A stretch of DNA of 64,000 bases from Brevibacterium renqingii (GTDB lineage Bacteria; Actinomycetota; Actinomycetes; Actinomycetales; Brevibacteriaceae). The notes under the pieces were generated by a model that saw nothing but the letters and a program-made list of their open reading frames with translations, had not been told where the DNA came from and searched no databases. Location: positions 171,626 to 235,625 of the forward strand of contig NZ_JADBHF010000005.1 in assembly GCF_017808105.1 (NCBI RefSeq). The letters run 5' to 3'. The position numbers were made by a program, and so were the translations under genes. Positions 1 to 8,961 of this stretch are shown here, piece by piece (position 1 is the stretch's first letter; every line of letters begins with the position of its first letter).

Positions 1-2
1 TG

Positions 3-491
3 GCAGATGTCGAAGCCGCCGGCACGGCTGCGGAGCTGCATGCCAGAAGGGGCGAGCTCGGCGACGAAGTGGCGGCTCAGGCGGCCGAGCGGACGCTGCT
101 CGAGCGTCTGCGCGGGGCGATCGGGCAGACAGTGCAGGTGGCGCTTCCTGCCGGGGGAGTGGTCGGCACGGCGGAGTTCCTCGGCCGCGGCATCGTCGTC
201 GTCACCGGGACGGAGACCTCGGTCATCGCGATCGGGAGCATCTGCGGGCTGCGGACGGCCTCACGCAGACATCGCATGGAAGTCGGAGGGCTCGAACGGC
301 TGGGTATGGGGTCGGCGCTGCGTCGGCTGTCGGCCGAGCATGCGGAGGTCTCCATCGACGTCCCCGGCAGATCCGGCCCGGTCCGCGGGCGCTGCGAGTT
401 CGTCGGCGCGGACTATGTCGAGATCGCGGGCCGGATCATTCCCTTCGCCGCGATCAGTGCCGTTCACGCCCGAGTCAACCCCTTCGGCTGA
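3..491 (+). CDS. Conserved hypothetical protein, 5' end outside the window
   Basis: The frame is open from the first bases of the window and ends with TGA at 489-491, so the N-terminus is missing. There is an internal ATG at 69, but coding character (alanine- and glutamate-rich helix) continues upstream of it. The visible part has about 35 helical residues, then a roughly 120-residue beta-rich region with repeated short strands (for example around GGVVGTAEFLGRGIVVVTG). I recognise the general type from actinobacterial genomes, where it is left as hypothetical, and cannot assign a function. It is convergent with the small HTH gene at 529-750, with about 37 bp between the stops. Confidence 0.6.
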   Translation, partial: ADVEAAGTAAELHARRGELGDEVAAQAAERTLLERLRGAIGQTVQVALPAGGVVGTAEFLGRGIVVVTGTETSVIAIGSICGLRTASRRHRMEVGGLERLGMGSALRRLSAEHAEVSIDVPGRSGPVRGRCEFVGADYVEIAGRIIPFAAISAVHARVNPFG

Positions 492-528
492 TTCCGAGAT
501 GAGAGTCGAGCAAGGGGTGCCGGGAGGG

Positions 529-750
529 TCAGTCCTCGATGGACCCCGTCTTGATCTGATACTCGGTGCGCTCGTACATACGCTGGATATAGGCCTCGAT
601 CTCGGACTTCTCGACGCGCCACTGGCCGCGGCCTCCGACCTTGATCGCCCGGAGATCGCCGGAGCGGACGAGAGCGCGGGCCTGAGCGATCGAGACATTG
701 AGCAGTTCGGCCACATCGGTCAGTGGCAGGAAGCGGCTTTCGACGACCAT
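529..750 (-). CDS. Small helix-turn-helix (excisionase/MerR-like) DNA-binding protein
   Basis: A 73-residue protein with an excisionase-type winged HTH: LTDVAELLNVSIAQARALVR is the helix-turn-helix, followed by a GDLRAIKVGGRGQWRV wing and a C-terminal helix. Proteins of this type bind DNA as small regulators. BldC in Streptomyces has the same architecture, but this one is not clearly BldC. I chose the ATG at 750 because GGGAGAAG lies about 6-9 bases upstream; the frame stays open to 810 but has no good ribosome binding site there. It is transcribed divergently from the CpaB-like gene at 892, so the 140 bp between them may be a shared control region. Confidence 0.75.
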   Translation of the reverse strand: MVVESRFLPLTDVAELLNVSIAQARALVRSGDLRAIKVGGRGQWRVEKSEIEAYIQRMYERTEYQIKTGSIED

Positions 751-891
751 GAGGTGACTTCTCCCATTCCAGATGTCTGTCTGCTTGTTGATCGAGTTTG
801 CCAAAAACATTGCTTTGGCATCATTTGATGCCCAATACTATCACTGAGAACCACTCTCTGTCATGGAAAATTCTGCCGATCTGGAGATGCA

Positions 892-1539
892 ATGGAGCTC
901 TCGAAACGAATCCGACGTCCCAAGTGGACCGATGCCCGGCTGCTGGTGGGAGCGATGCTCGTCGTGCTCGCCGTGGTCGCGACCTATCTGCTCATCACCA
1001 CCGCGAATTCCACGACTCGGGTCTGGGCGAGCGCGCGGGCGCTCGTGCCCGGCGAAGTCCTCGAACCAGCCGATCTCACCGTGGCAGAGGTCAACCTCGC
1101 TGACCTCGGCAGCAAGTACCTCTCGGCCGAGGCCGATCTGCCCGAGGGGTCGAGCGTGCGCAGCGTCGTCGCTGCAGGGGAGCTGCTGGCCGCCTCGACC
1201 GTGGCGCCGCTGTCCGAGCGCGAGGGGCGGGTCGTGGCCATCGACATCGCAGGATCCGTGCCGAGCGTCGTCGATTCCGGCAGCCTCGTCGATGTGTGGG
1301 CCCAGCCCGAGCAGAACGGGCTCGACGATCTCGGCGCCGAGCCGCAGCAGATCGTCGACTCCGCACCGGTCGCCCACATCACACGTGATGTCGGCAGCTT
1401 CGGCGTCGGCGACGGTGCCCGCGTCGAGGTCTTCGTCGGCACCGGAGATCTGGCGGAGGTGCTCGCGGCGCTCGACGGGCGCAGCATGCTCTCCGTCGTG
1501 GGCGCGCCCTCGGTGACCTCCGCCGGCGGCGAGCAGTGA
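892..1539 (+). CDS. CpaB-like SAF-domain membrane protein
   Basis: A 215-residue protein with a short basic N-terminus, one membrane segment (about residues 16-36) and an extracytoplasmic SAF/CpaB-like domain (ARALVPGEVLEPADL, then EGSSVRSVVAAGELLAASTV). The family includes CpaB/RcpC, periplasmic assembly factors of Flp/Tad pili. GGAG precedes the ATG by 5 bases. The next gene encodes a CpaE-like ATPase and starts at the stop codon of this one, so the two are translationally coupled. No TadA ATPase, prepilin or TadB/C gene is present nearby, so a role in pilus assembly is uncertain. Confidence 0.75.
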   Translation: MELSKRIRRPKWTDARLLVGAMLVVLAVVATYLLITTANSTTRVWASARALVPGEVLEPADLTVAEVNLADLGSKYLSAEADLPEGSSVRSVVAAGELLAASTVAPLSEREGRVVAIDIAGSVPSVVDSGSLVDVWAQPEQNGLDDLGAEPQQIVDSAPVAHITRDVGSFGVGDGARVEVFVGTGDLAEVLAALDGRSMLSVVGAPSVTSAGGEQ

Positions 1540-2789
1540 TGACCCAGGTCCTCCTCGCCGTCGACTTCGAATTCGACCTGATCCTCTTCGAGCTGCTCAG
1601 CGACATCGATGACGTGACCATCGTCGCCCGCCCGGCCGACGAAGTGGAGCTGCTCGCCCACTGTCGCACAGGCAGTGCGGATGTCGTCATCGTCGGCCGC
1701 TACTTCCCGGGCCTCGACTCCGAAGTCGTCGCAGCGATCTCGGCCACCGGTGCGAAGGTGCTCGGCTTCGGCGATGACGGGGAGGAGCTGTCGGCTCTGG
1801 GCATCGCGGCCTCTGTCCGCACCGATGCCGATGCGTCCACGCTGTCCACTGCGCTCGAAGACGTGCGCGATTCCACGGTCGTCCCGCCCCGGCCTGCGGC
1901 ACCGCCGGGCCCGATCGGCAGGCAGGGGACCATCATCACCGTGTGGGGCACGGGGTCCTCTCCGGGACGGACCCTCACAGCGGTCAACCTCGCCGACCAG
2001 GCTTCCCGGCAGGGGCATCGCAGCGTCATCGTCGATGCGGACACCGTCGCGGGCATGGTTGCGGCGACCCTCGGACTGACGGAGGAGTCCTCGCATCTGG
2101 CCAGCCTGTGCCGTGCGATCGTCGAGAGGACCTCGCACCTCGACCGGCATTCGGTGCCTCACGCCGTCGTCAGGGACGACTTCCACGTCGTCACCGGACT
2201 GACCAGGCCCGAACGATGGCCGGAGATCCGTGCCTCCGTGCTCGAATCCGCACTCCACCGTCTGGCGAAGCTCTACGATCTCGTCATCGTCGACGTCAGC
2301 GACCGCATCGACCCCGACGACGACCTCGCCGACCCCTTCTATGATCGCCACTGCGCGACGAGAGCCGCGCTCGAGGCAGCCGACCTCGTCCTCGTCCTCG
2401 CAGCCGGCGAGCCGATCGGACTGCAGCGGCTGGTGAAGCTTCTGGGCACCCCGCGAGCCGAATCGCTGCGAGAGAAGATGAAGCTGGTGATCACGAAGGT
2501 GCGCTCCGGTGCGGTCGGCCAGCCGGCAGAAGTGCGGATCAGAGAGGTCCTCGATCGCTTCGTCCGCATCGTCCCCGACTTCATGCTCAGCGATGATCGG
2601 GCCACCGCCGATGCGGCGATGCTCGCGGGCCGGACCCTGCACGAACAGAACCCCCGGTCCGCACTCGGCCAGGACATCGCCGGAATGATCGAGGATCTGG
2701 TGCCGAGCCGAAAACGCGCCCGCCCGAACCGTGGAGGGCGGGGGAGAGGGAACGCGCGAGCGTCGAGACGGCGAGCCCGTCAGGTCTAG
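1539..2789 (+). CDS. CpaE/TadZ-like (MinD-family) P-loop ATPase
   Basis: A 416-residue protein. The first 130 residues resemble a receiver-like/atypical REC domain (TGSADVVIVGRYFPGLDSE), followed by a MinD/ParA-type ATPase domain. The P-loop is atypical: WGTGSSPGRTLTAVNLA replaces the usual KGGVGKTT, while switch regions such as SVIVDADTVAG and LVIVDVSDR are retained. CpaE/TadZ proteins place Tad pilus machinery at the pole. The ATG at 1539 shares a base with the TGA of the CpaB-like gene; a GTG at 1536 is an alternative. The tail is strongly basic (RKRARPNRGGRGRG). It is followed 10 bp later by the DUF6912 gene. Confidence 0.75.
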   Translation: MTQVLLAVDFEFDLILFELLSDIDDVTIVARPADEVELLAHCRTGSADVVIVGRYFPGLDSEVVAAISATGAKVLGFGDDGEELSALGIAASVRTDADASTLSTALEDVRDSTVVPPRPAAPPGPIGRQGTIITVWGTGSSPGRTLTAVNLADQASRQGHRSVIVDADTVAGMVAATLGLTEESSHLASLCRAIVERTSHLDRHSVPHAVVRDDFHVVTGLTRPERWPEIRASVLESALHRLAKLYDLVIVDVSDRIDPDDDLADPFYDRHCATRAALEAADLVLVLAAGEPIGLQRLVKLLGTPRAESLREKMKLVITKVRSGAVGQPAEVRIREVLDRFVRIVPDFMLSDDRATADAAMLAGRTLHEQNPRSALGQDIAGMIEDLVPSRKRARPNRGGRGRGNARASRRRARQV

Positions 2790-2799
2790 GATGGAAGGC

Positions 2800-3264
2800 A
2801 TGGCCATCCGCTGCTATATTCCGACCACTCTGACTGCGCTGCGGTCAGGACTCGCCGACGTCCGAGCCGTCGCGCCCGATGCGCAGGGCCGCAGCCTGCG
2901 CGGCGAGGAGTCCGAAACCGCCGAATTCGACGCAATGAGCATCGCCGCGCTTCTCGCTGCGAATGCGGCGTTCGACCGGCCCACAGGCGAAGCTGCGCCG
3001 GAAGCCCGTGTCGTCGTCGCCTACGACGCGCCCGAATCCAGTCCGCGCGAATCGCTGACCGAGGGATTCGAACTCCTCGGTCTCGAGCAGGTCGACATGA
3101 ATGCGGTGGCGAGTTTCCACCTCGACGAGGACACCGTCTGGGACGAAGCGGTGCAGCTGGCGCGGGAGCACGGTCCGAGTGCGGCCGAGGACCGCCTCGG
3201 CGAATCCGACCTGCTGTGGTACGACGCCACGGAACTGCCCCAGCTGCTGGCGAAGCGCGACTGA
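2800..3264 (+). CDS. DUF6912 family protein
   Basis: A 154-residue cytoplasmic protein beginning MAIRCYIPTTLTALRSGL, which is the conserved opening of DUF6912 proteins in actinobacteria. The family is of unknown function. ATGs at 2791 and 2800 are both possible; I favour 2800 because GGAAGG lies directly before it and the family starts with this motif. It follows the CpaE-like gene by only 10 bp and probably belongs to the same transcription unit. It ends with acidic residues typical of small soluble actinobacterial proteins. Family identification is by sequence recognition only. Confidence 0.7.
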   Translation: MAIRCYIPTTLTALRSGLADVRAVAPDAQGRSLRGEESETAEFDAMSIAALLAANAAFDRPTGEAAPEARVVVAYDAPESSPRESLTEGFELLGLEQVDMNAVASFHLDEDTVWDEAVQLAREHGPSAAEDRLGESDLLWYDATELPQLLAKRD

Positions 3265-3351
3265 CAGCGAGAGTTCGAGAGCCCGGGCGAGGACGAGACC
3301 GCGCGGCCTCCCGGCGGTCTCCAGGCGGCCTTCCGGCGCCGGAGCCGTGTC

Positions 3352-3816
3352 TCAGACGGTCCCGAAACGGCGGAGTCGCTCACTCAGGCGCTTCTCCAGG
3401 ATCGGCACCACGGCCTGTTCGATCATCGCGCCGAACATCGGGATCGACGAGCTGATCTCGGCATGCGCGGTCAGCTTCGTCCTCGACTGAGCCTCGTGCA
3501 GTTCGATGACCGCATCGATCTCGACCGGGACCCCGGCGGCGCGAGCGCTCATGCGGATCTCTGCCTCATCGCCGAGGACGTCTCCCGGAATCATGTACAC
3601 CTCGACCAGCTCCGTCTCTGTCGGCAGTCGGGCGGCCAGAGCCGAGGGGAGCTCGGCTTTGGGCATCGGCGTGCGTACGGTCATCTCCGTGTCAGGGTCG
3701 ATGTGTTCGGCGCTGGCGTCCGAGCCGAGCTTCTCCCAGATGGCGACATCGGCGAGTTTCGCCAGAAATGTCGTCAGATCATCCGAGTAGTCATGATTGA
3801 GAGTCAGAGTTCGCAT
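3352..3816 (-). CDS. DUF2505 family protein
   Basis: A 154-residue protein starting MRTLTLNHDYSDDLTTFLAKLADVAIW, with a START/SRPBCC-like beta-rich body (EMTVRTPMPKAELPSALA, then VEIDAVIELHEAQSRTKLTAHAEISSSIPMFG) and a C-terminal helix ending LRRFGTV. This matches DUF2505, a family with the helix-grip lipid- or ligand-binding fold and no established role. The frame is open further upstream, but the ATG at 3816 gives the family-like start. It is divergent from glutamate dehydrogenase (140 bp apart), so the gap probably holds both promoters. Confidence 0.75.
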   Translation of the reverse strand: MRTLTLNHDYSDDLTTFLAKLADVAIWEKLGSDASAEHIDPDTEMTVRTPMPKAELPSALAARLPTETELVEVYMIPGDVLGDEAEIRMSARAAGVPVEIDAVIELHEAQSRTKLTAHAEISSSIPMFGAMIEQAVVPILEKRLSERLRRFGTV

Positions 3817-3956
3817 GGTTCCAGTCTGCCAGCGAATGAACGGTACACCACGGCATGCCGCTCGGCGTGCCTTTCTCGATATTTGGGCATAGTCTGGGGG
3901 AAGCGGCTCGAGGACGAATCGCAGGAGTAGTGCTCGTTGATCATAGAGGTGACATA

Positions 3957-6900
3957 GTGACTCAGGTCTCAATTTCGGACGTTGCAGAAGAGTGGAGGAA
4001 GCTGAGAGGGCAGAGTGCCCCCGAGAATTTCCTCGACGCGTACTATCCGCGATTCGAATCGGGTGAGATCGACCCCAGAGCCTATGCCGCCGCGGCAGCC
4101 AGACACTTCGCCCTCGGCACCGAATACGACGGTGAGACCCCGGCGATCGCCATCTACAATCCGGCTGTCGACTCCCCGGAGTTCCGCGACAACCACACAG
4201 TCGTGGCGATGGTGCTCGCCGATATGCCGCATCTCGTGTCCTCGATCGTCAGCGATCTCGCGACGCACGGCCGCGCCATCCGCCGTGTCCACCACCCGAT
4301 CATCGCCGTCACCGGTTCCGGCGCCGACGAATCGATCATGTCGCCGGCCGAGGCTCCGGCGCTGAGCGCCGATACCGCGAGCCTCCCGCAGGTCTCCGAT
4401 CCCGTCGAGTCTGATTCGGCCGATGCGCCTTCGCAGCAGTCCTGGATCCGTCTCGAGATCGACCGGATCCCCGAGGAGGACTTCGGCGAGCTCGAGGAGC
4501 GGCTGCGCAACGTGCTCGACTATGTCGCGGCCGCCGCCCGGGATTCGCACGCGATGGCGAAGAGGGCCAAGGACATCGGGGCCGAACTCGGCGCCCATGC
4601 GCCCCGGCCGGAACTGGCCTCCGAGGCTGAAGCCGCCGCCGAGCTGCTCAGCTGGCTCGACGGCCACTTCACCTTCCTCGGCTATCGAGAATACGACTAC
4701 ACCCACGATGCCGAACACAGCAGTCTCGAACCGATCGAGAACACCTCCCTGGGCATCTCCGCTCTGCGGCCGCTGGTGAAGTCCCCGCTCAGCCGTGCCG
4801 TGGCCGATAAGGCCCTGGAACCGCATGTGCTGGTGCTGACGAAGGCGAACTCCCGCTCGCGCGTCATCCGCTCCTCCTTCATGGACTACATCGGCGTGAA
4901 GACCTTCGACTCCAACGGCGAGATCGTCGGGGAACGCCGCTTCGTCGGGCTGTTCAAGCCCGAGTTCTACAACGACAGCGTCCTCAACATCCCCCTCATC
5001 GACCGGAAGGTCCGCCGGATCCTCTCGGCCAGCGGCTTCCCCGCCGGTTCGCACTCGGCCAACGAGCTCCTCGGCGTGCTCGAGACCTACCCGCGTGACG
5101 ACCTGCTGCATGAGGACGCCGAGTCGATCTTCGAAGTGGTCATGCAGATCGTCGACATGCAGGAACGCCGGGAATCGCGGGTCTTCGTCCGCACCGATCC
5201 GTATCAGCGCTTCGTCTCCGTGATCCTCTACCTGCCGCGCGACCTGTACGACACCGACGCCCGTGTCCGCGTACAGGAGGTGCTGCGCGAGTACTACAAC
5301 GCCGCCAGCGTCGACTTCGACGTGCTGCTGACCGAATCGGCGCTCGCCCGAGTCCACTTCGTGGCCCGCGTCGCCCGCGACGGGCAGCTTCCGCAGATCG
5401 CCGCCGAGCAGGTCGAACAGCGCATCGTCGGAGCTGTCCGCTCCTGGGCGGAAGACGTCCACGCCTTCCTCACCCCGTCCGGAGTCGGCGACGCCGGTGC
5501 CACGAACGCTCGTGCCGCTCTGTGGTCGAAGGCCTTCCCGCCCAGCTACGAAGAGCATCACACTCCCGCCGAGGCGGTCGCCGATGTCGCCCGCTTCGAG
5601 GCCCTCGATGCCGGGGACGGCTCCGCGGTGCGCCTCTACCGGCCCGAGCGTTCGGGCGATGCGACCGTGCGCCTCGTCCTCTACCGCCATGAGAGGGTCG
5701 GCCTGTCCGAGGTTCTGCCCTATCTCACGGCCTTCGGCGCCACCGTCATCGATGAGCGTCCGCACGAACTCGACCTCGCCGATGGCAGCCATCGCTACAT
5801 CTACGATTTCGGACTCAGCTTCGCCGAAGACCTCGCCGATGACGACTACGACCGCATCTCCGCCGCCTTCATGGCCGGTTGGGAGGGCAAGAAGGAAGCC
5901 GGCGTCTTCGACCGCCTCGTCGTCACCGGTCTGAGCTGGCAGCATGTGACGATCATCCGCGCCCTGGGCAAGTACCTGCGCCAGGCCGGCTTCACCTACT
6001 CGGACGCCTATGTCGGCGAGGTCTACAGCGACAGTCCGGAGATCTCGAAGCTGCTCGTCGACTACTTCACCGCGAAGTTCGACCCCGAGGTCGACGATGT
6101 CGGCCGCGAATCGGCGATGACCGAGATCGACGAGTCCATCGAGGCCGCGCTGAGCGATGTCGCCAGCCTCGACGCCGACCGCGTACTGCGGTCGTCTCTG
6201 GAGCTGCTGCGAGCCACCCTGCGCACGAACTACTACATCGACGAGACAGGTGAGCTGCCGACGGCGCTCGTGCTCAAGATCCGGCCCACCGAGCTCAGCT
6301 TCGTGCCGAAGCCGAAGCCGGCGCTCGAGATGTGGGTCTATTCGCCGCAGGTCGAGGGTGTGCATCTGCGCTTCGGCACCGTGGCTCGCGGCGGCCTGCG
6401 CTGGTCGGACCGTCGAGACGATTTCCGCACGGAGGTCCTCGGCCTCGTCAAGGCGCAGATGGTCAAGAACGCGCTGATCGTGCCCACCGGCGCCAAGGGC
6501 GGCTTCTTCCCCAAGCAGCTGCCTCCGATGAGCGACCGGGATGCATGGATGGCCGCCGGGCAGTCCGCCTACGAGGTGTTCATCGAAAGCATGCTCGAGG
6601 TCTCGGACGACCTCACCTACGGCAGCGATGACTCCAGCGTCGTCGTCCACCCCGACCGCGTGGTCCGTCACGATGGTGACGACTATTATCTCGTCGTCGC
6701 CGCCGACAAGGGGACCGCACGGTTCTCCGATGTGGCCAATGCGATCGCGCAGCGCCGGGGATTCTGGCTCGGCGATGCCTTCGCCTCCGGCGGTTCGGTC
6801 GGCTACGACCACAAGAAGATGGCGATCACCTCGCGTGGTGCCTGGAAGTCCGTCGAACGTCATTTCCGGGAACTCGGCCTCGACACGGCCGCCGAGGACT

Positions 6901-8837
6901 TCACTGTCGTGGGCATCGGCGATATGAGCGGTGACGTGTTCGGCAACGGCATGCTCCGCAGTGAGCACATCCGCCTCGTCGCCGCCTTCGACCACCGGGA
7001 CATCTTCCTCGACCCGAACCCGGACGCCGCACGCAGCTTCATCGAACGCAAGCGCCTGTTCGACCTGCCGCGCTCGAGCTGGCAGGACTACGACCGGCAC
7101 CTCATCTCCGCTGGCGGTGGAGTCTTCTCCCGCTCGGCCAAGTCGGTCGACCTCAGCCCGGAGGCCGCCTCGGTGCTGGGAGTCGAACCCGGTCGACGCA
7201 GCCCAGCCGATCTGATGTCGGAGATCCTCAAGGCTCCCGTCGATCTTCTGTACAACGGCGGAATCGGGACCTACATCAAGTCCTCGCAGGAGAGCCACGC
7301 GGAGGTCGGGGACAAGTCCAACGACGCCATCCGGATCAACGGTGCCGATGTGCGCGCACGCGTCATCGGAGAGGGCGGCAACCTCGGCGTCACACAGTTG
7401 GGACGTGTCGAGGCCGCCCTGACGGGCGTCGAGATCAACACCGACGCGGTGGACAACTCCGCGGGTGTCGACAGCTCCGACCACGAGGTCAACATCAAAC
7501 TGCTCCTGCGCACCCTGCTGCACAAGGGAGCGTTCGCCGCCGAGGAACGGGAGGAGGTGCTGCACTCCTTCACCGATCAGGTCGCCGACCGGGTGCTGTC
7601 GAACAACTACTCCCAGAACGTCGTCCTCGGAGAGGCGCGTGCCCAGACCGAATCGATGTCGGGCACTTACGGACGGATGCTGAGCTACCTCGAGAAGCAC
7701 GCGGACCTCGACCGCGGCGTCGAATACCTCCCGAGCGCCGACGAGCTGGCCAAACGCGAGTTCAGCTACTATGTCTCGCCCGAGCTGGCCGTGCTGCTGG
7801 CCTATGTCAAGATGCACGCCGCCGACGAGATCCTCGCCAGTGCCGTGCCCGATGAGTCCTGGATGCGCAGGGAGCTCGTCTCCTACTTCCCCGAGTCGCT
7901 GCAGGAGAAGTACGGCGAGCTCATCCCCGAACACCCTCTGCATCGGGAGATCGCTACGGCGAAGCTCGTCAACCGGCTCGTCGATCGCGGCGGCCTGACC
8001 TACGTCTATCGGATGCTCGAGGAGACACCCGCCTCGGTGCCGCAGATCGCGCGCGTGTTCGTCGTCGTGTCGGAGATCTTCGACCTCGACGAATACTTCG
8101 ATGCGGTCTGCGATCTCGACAACAAGGTGCCGACCGAGGTGCAGGTGAAGCTCCAGCACGATTATGTGCGACTGCTCGACCGCTCGTCGCGGTGGCTCGT
8201 GCAGCAAGCCCCTGACAGCCTCGACGTCGACTCGGGCATCGAGACCTACGGCAAGGTCGTCGAGGCGCTGCGCTCCCGGGTGCCCGAGCTCGTCGACGGC
8301 TACGATGCCGAAACCATGCAGGCCAAGGCACAGGGCTACATCGACGACGGTGTGCCCGAGGACCTGGCTTGGCGGGCGGCGGCGCTGCTCGATGAGTTCG
8401 TGCTGCTCGACATCGCACAGCTCGCGGCTCGGTCGAACGAATCCGCCGAGGACGTGGCCGAGGTCTACTACGCCGTCAACGAACGCTTCTCCGGTTCGCA
8501 GGTGCTCAGCCTCATCGGCGGCCTCGACCGCAGCGATCGGTGGTCGGCTCTGGCCAGAGGATCCATGCGCGACGACTTCTACTCCGCGATCCTCTCGGTC
8601 GCCGGTTCGGTCCTCGAAGCCACGGATTCGCCGATCTCCGGCACCCCGGACGCGCGTGCCAAGCAGCGACTGGCCGAATGGCTGGACCGCAATGAGACGG
8701 TCGTGAGCCGTGTCATCGAGACGACGGAGACGATCCTCGGGCTCGACACCGTGACCCAGGCCCCCCTGTCGGTGCTCCTGCGCTCACTGCGGTCGATGGT
8801 CCGGTCCTCGGCGTGGGAGAGCGAACACAGCGCCTGA
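3957..8837 (+). CDS. gdh: Large NAD-dependent glutamate dehydrogenase
   Basis: About 1,626 residues, the usual size of the 180-kDa NAD-GDH class that oxidatively deaminates glutamate to 2-oxoglutarate and ammonia. The long N-terminal half contains ACT-like regulatory regions. The catalytic domain around residues 815-860 contains RGGLRWSDRRDDFRTEVLGL and PTGAKGGFFPKQLP with the substrate-binding lysines. The NAD-binding part has DFTVVGIGDMSGDVFGNGML. The GTG at 3957 is preferred over the upstream ATG at 3855 because AGAGGTG lies just before it and the peptide then begins in a family-like way. It is a monocistronic unit closed by the hairpin at 8906-8940. Links to nitrogen control are not visible in the sequence. 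Confidence 0.95.
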   Translation: MTQVSISDVAEEWRKLRGQSAPENFLDAYYPRFESGEIDPRAYAAAAARHFALGTEYDGETPAIAIYNPAVDSPEFRDNHTVVAMVLADMPHLVSSIVSDLATHGRAIRRVHHPIIAVTGSGADESIMSPAEAPALSADTASLPQVSDPVESDSADAPSQQSWIRLEIDRIPEEDFGELEERLRNVLDYVAAAARDSHAMAKRAKDIGAELGAHAPRPELASEAEAAAELLSWLDGHFTFLGYREYDYTHDAEHSSLEPIENTSLGISALRPLVKSPLSRAVADKALEPHVLVLTKANSRSRVIRSSFMDYIGVKTFDSNGEIVGERRFVGLFKPEFYNDSVLNIPLIDRKVRRILSASGFPAGSHSANELLGVLETYPRDDLLHEDAESIFEVVMQIVDMQERRESRVFVRTDPYQRFVSVILYLPRDLYDTDARVRVQEVLREYYNAASVDFDVLLTESALARVHFVARVARDGQLPQIAAEQVEQRIVGAVRSWAEDVHAFLTPSGVGDAGATNARAALWSKAFPPSYEEHHTPAEAVADVARFEALDAGDGSAVRLYRPERSGDATVRLVLYRHERVGLSEVLPYLTAFGATVIDERPHELDLADGSHRYIYDFGLSFAEDLADDDYDRISAAFMAGWEGKKEAGVFDRLVVTGLSWQHVTIIRALGKYLRQAGFTYSDAYVGEVYSDSPEISKLLVDYFTAKFDPEVDDVGRESAMTEIDESIEAALSDVASLDADRVLRSSLELLRATLRTNYYIDETGELPTALVLKIRPTELSFVPKPKPALEMWVYSPQVEGVHLRFGTVARGGLRWSDRRDDFRTEVLGLVKAQMVKNALIVPTGAKGGFFPKQLPPMSDRDAWMAAGQSAYEVFIESMLEVSDDLTYGSDDSSVVVHPDRVVRHDGDDYYLVVAADKGTARFSDVANAIAQRRGFWLGDAFASGGSVGYDHKKMAITSRGAWKSVERHFRELGLDTAAEDFTVVGIGDMSGDVFGNGMLRSEHIRLVAAFDHRDIFLDPNPDAARSFIERKRLFDLPRSSWQDYDRHLISAGGGVFSRSAKSVDLSPEAASVLGVEPGRRSPADLMSEILKAPVDLLYNGGIGTYIKSSQESHAEVGDKSNDAIRINGADVRARVIGEGGNLGVTQLGRVEAALTGVEINTDAVDNSAGVDSSDHEVNIKLLLRTLLHKGAFAAEEREEVLHSFTDQVADRVLSNNYSQNVVLGEARAQTESMSGTYGRMLSYLEKHADLDRGVEYLPSADELAKREFSYYVSPELAVLLAYVKMHAADEILASAVPDESWMRRELVSYFPESLQEKYGELIPEHPLHREIATAKLVNRLVDRGGLTYVYRMLEETPASVPQIARVFVVVSEIFDLDEYFDAVCDLDNKVPTEVQVKLQHDYVRLLDRSSRWLVQQAPDSLDVDSGIETYGKVVEALRSRVPELVDGYDAETMQAKAQGYIDDGVPEDLAWRAAALLDEFVLLDIAQLAARSNESAEDVAEVYYAVNERFSGSQVLSLIGGLDRSDRWSALARGSMRDDFYSAILSVAGSVLEATDSPISGTPDARAKQRLAEWLDRNETVVSRVIETTETILGLDTVTQAPLSVLLRSLRSMVRSSAWESEHSA

Positions 8838-8905
8838 ACCGTGCCTCGGCCGCTGTGGGATGGACGGACGGCCGATGATCGGTGATAGCGTCTGATCATC
8901 GACAT

Positions 8906-8940
8906 ATCAGCAGACCCGGGCCGGACCCGGGTCTGCTGAT
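8906..8940 (+). terminator. Hairpin downstream of gdh
   Basis: A perfect 15-bp stem (ATCAGCAGACCCGGG with its complement) around a 5-base loop, between the gdh stop and the start of the sensor kinase. No U-tract follows, as is common in high-GC actinobacteria. Probably the gdh terminator. Confidence 0.7.
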
Positions 8941-8961
8941 CTCACCTGGGAGGAACGAATC

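Noticed and set aside
984..2807. A 607-codon minus-strand frame opposite the CpaB/CpaE-like genes
   Set aside because: No domain is recognisable; the plus-strand genes have start sites, overlaps and family motifs.
3969..8207. A very long open frame on the minus strand opposite glutamate dehydrogenase
   Set aside because: It mirrors the codon bias of the gdh frame, has His/Asp/Gly/Val-rich low-complexity sequence and no recognised domain. It is an antisense shadow common in high-GC genomes.
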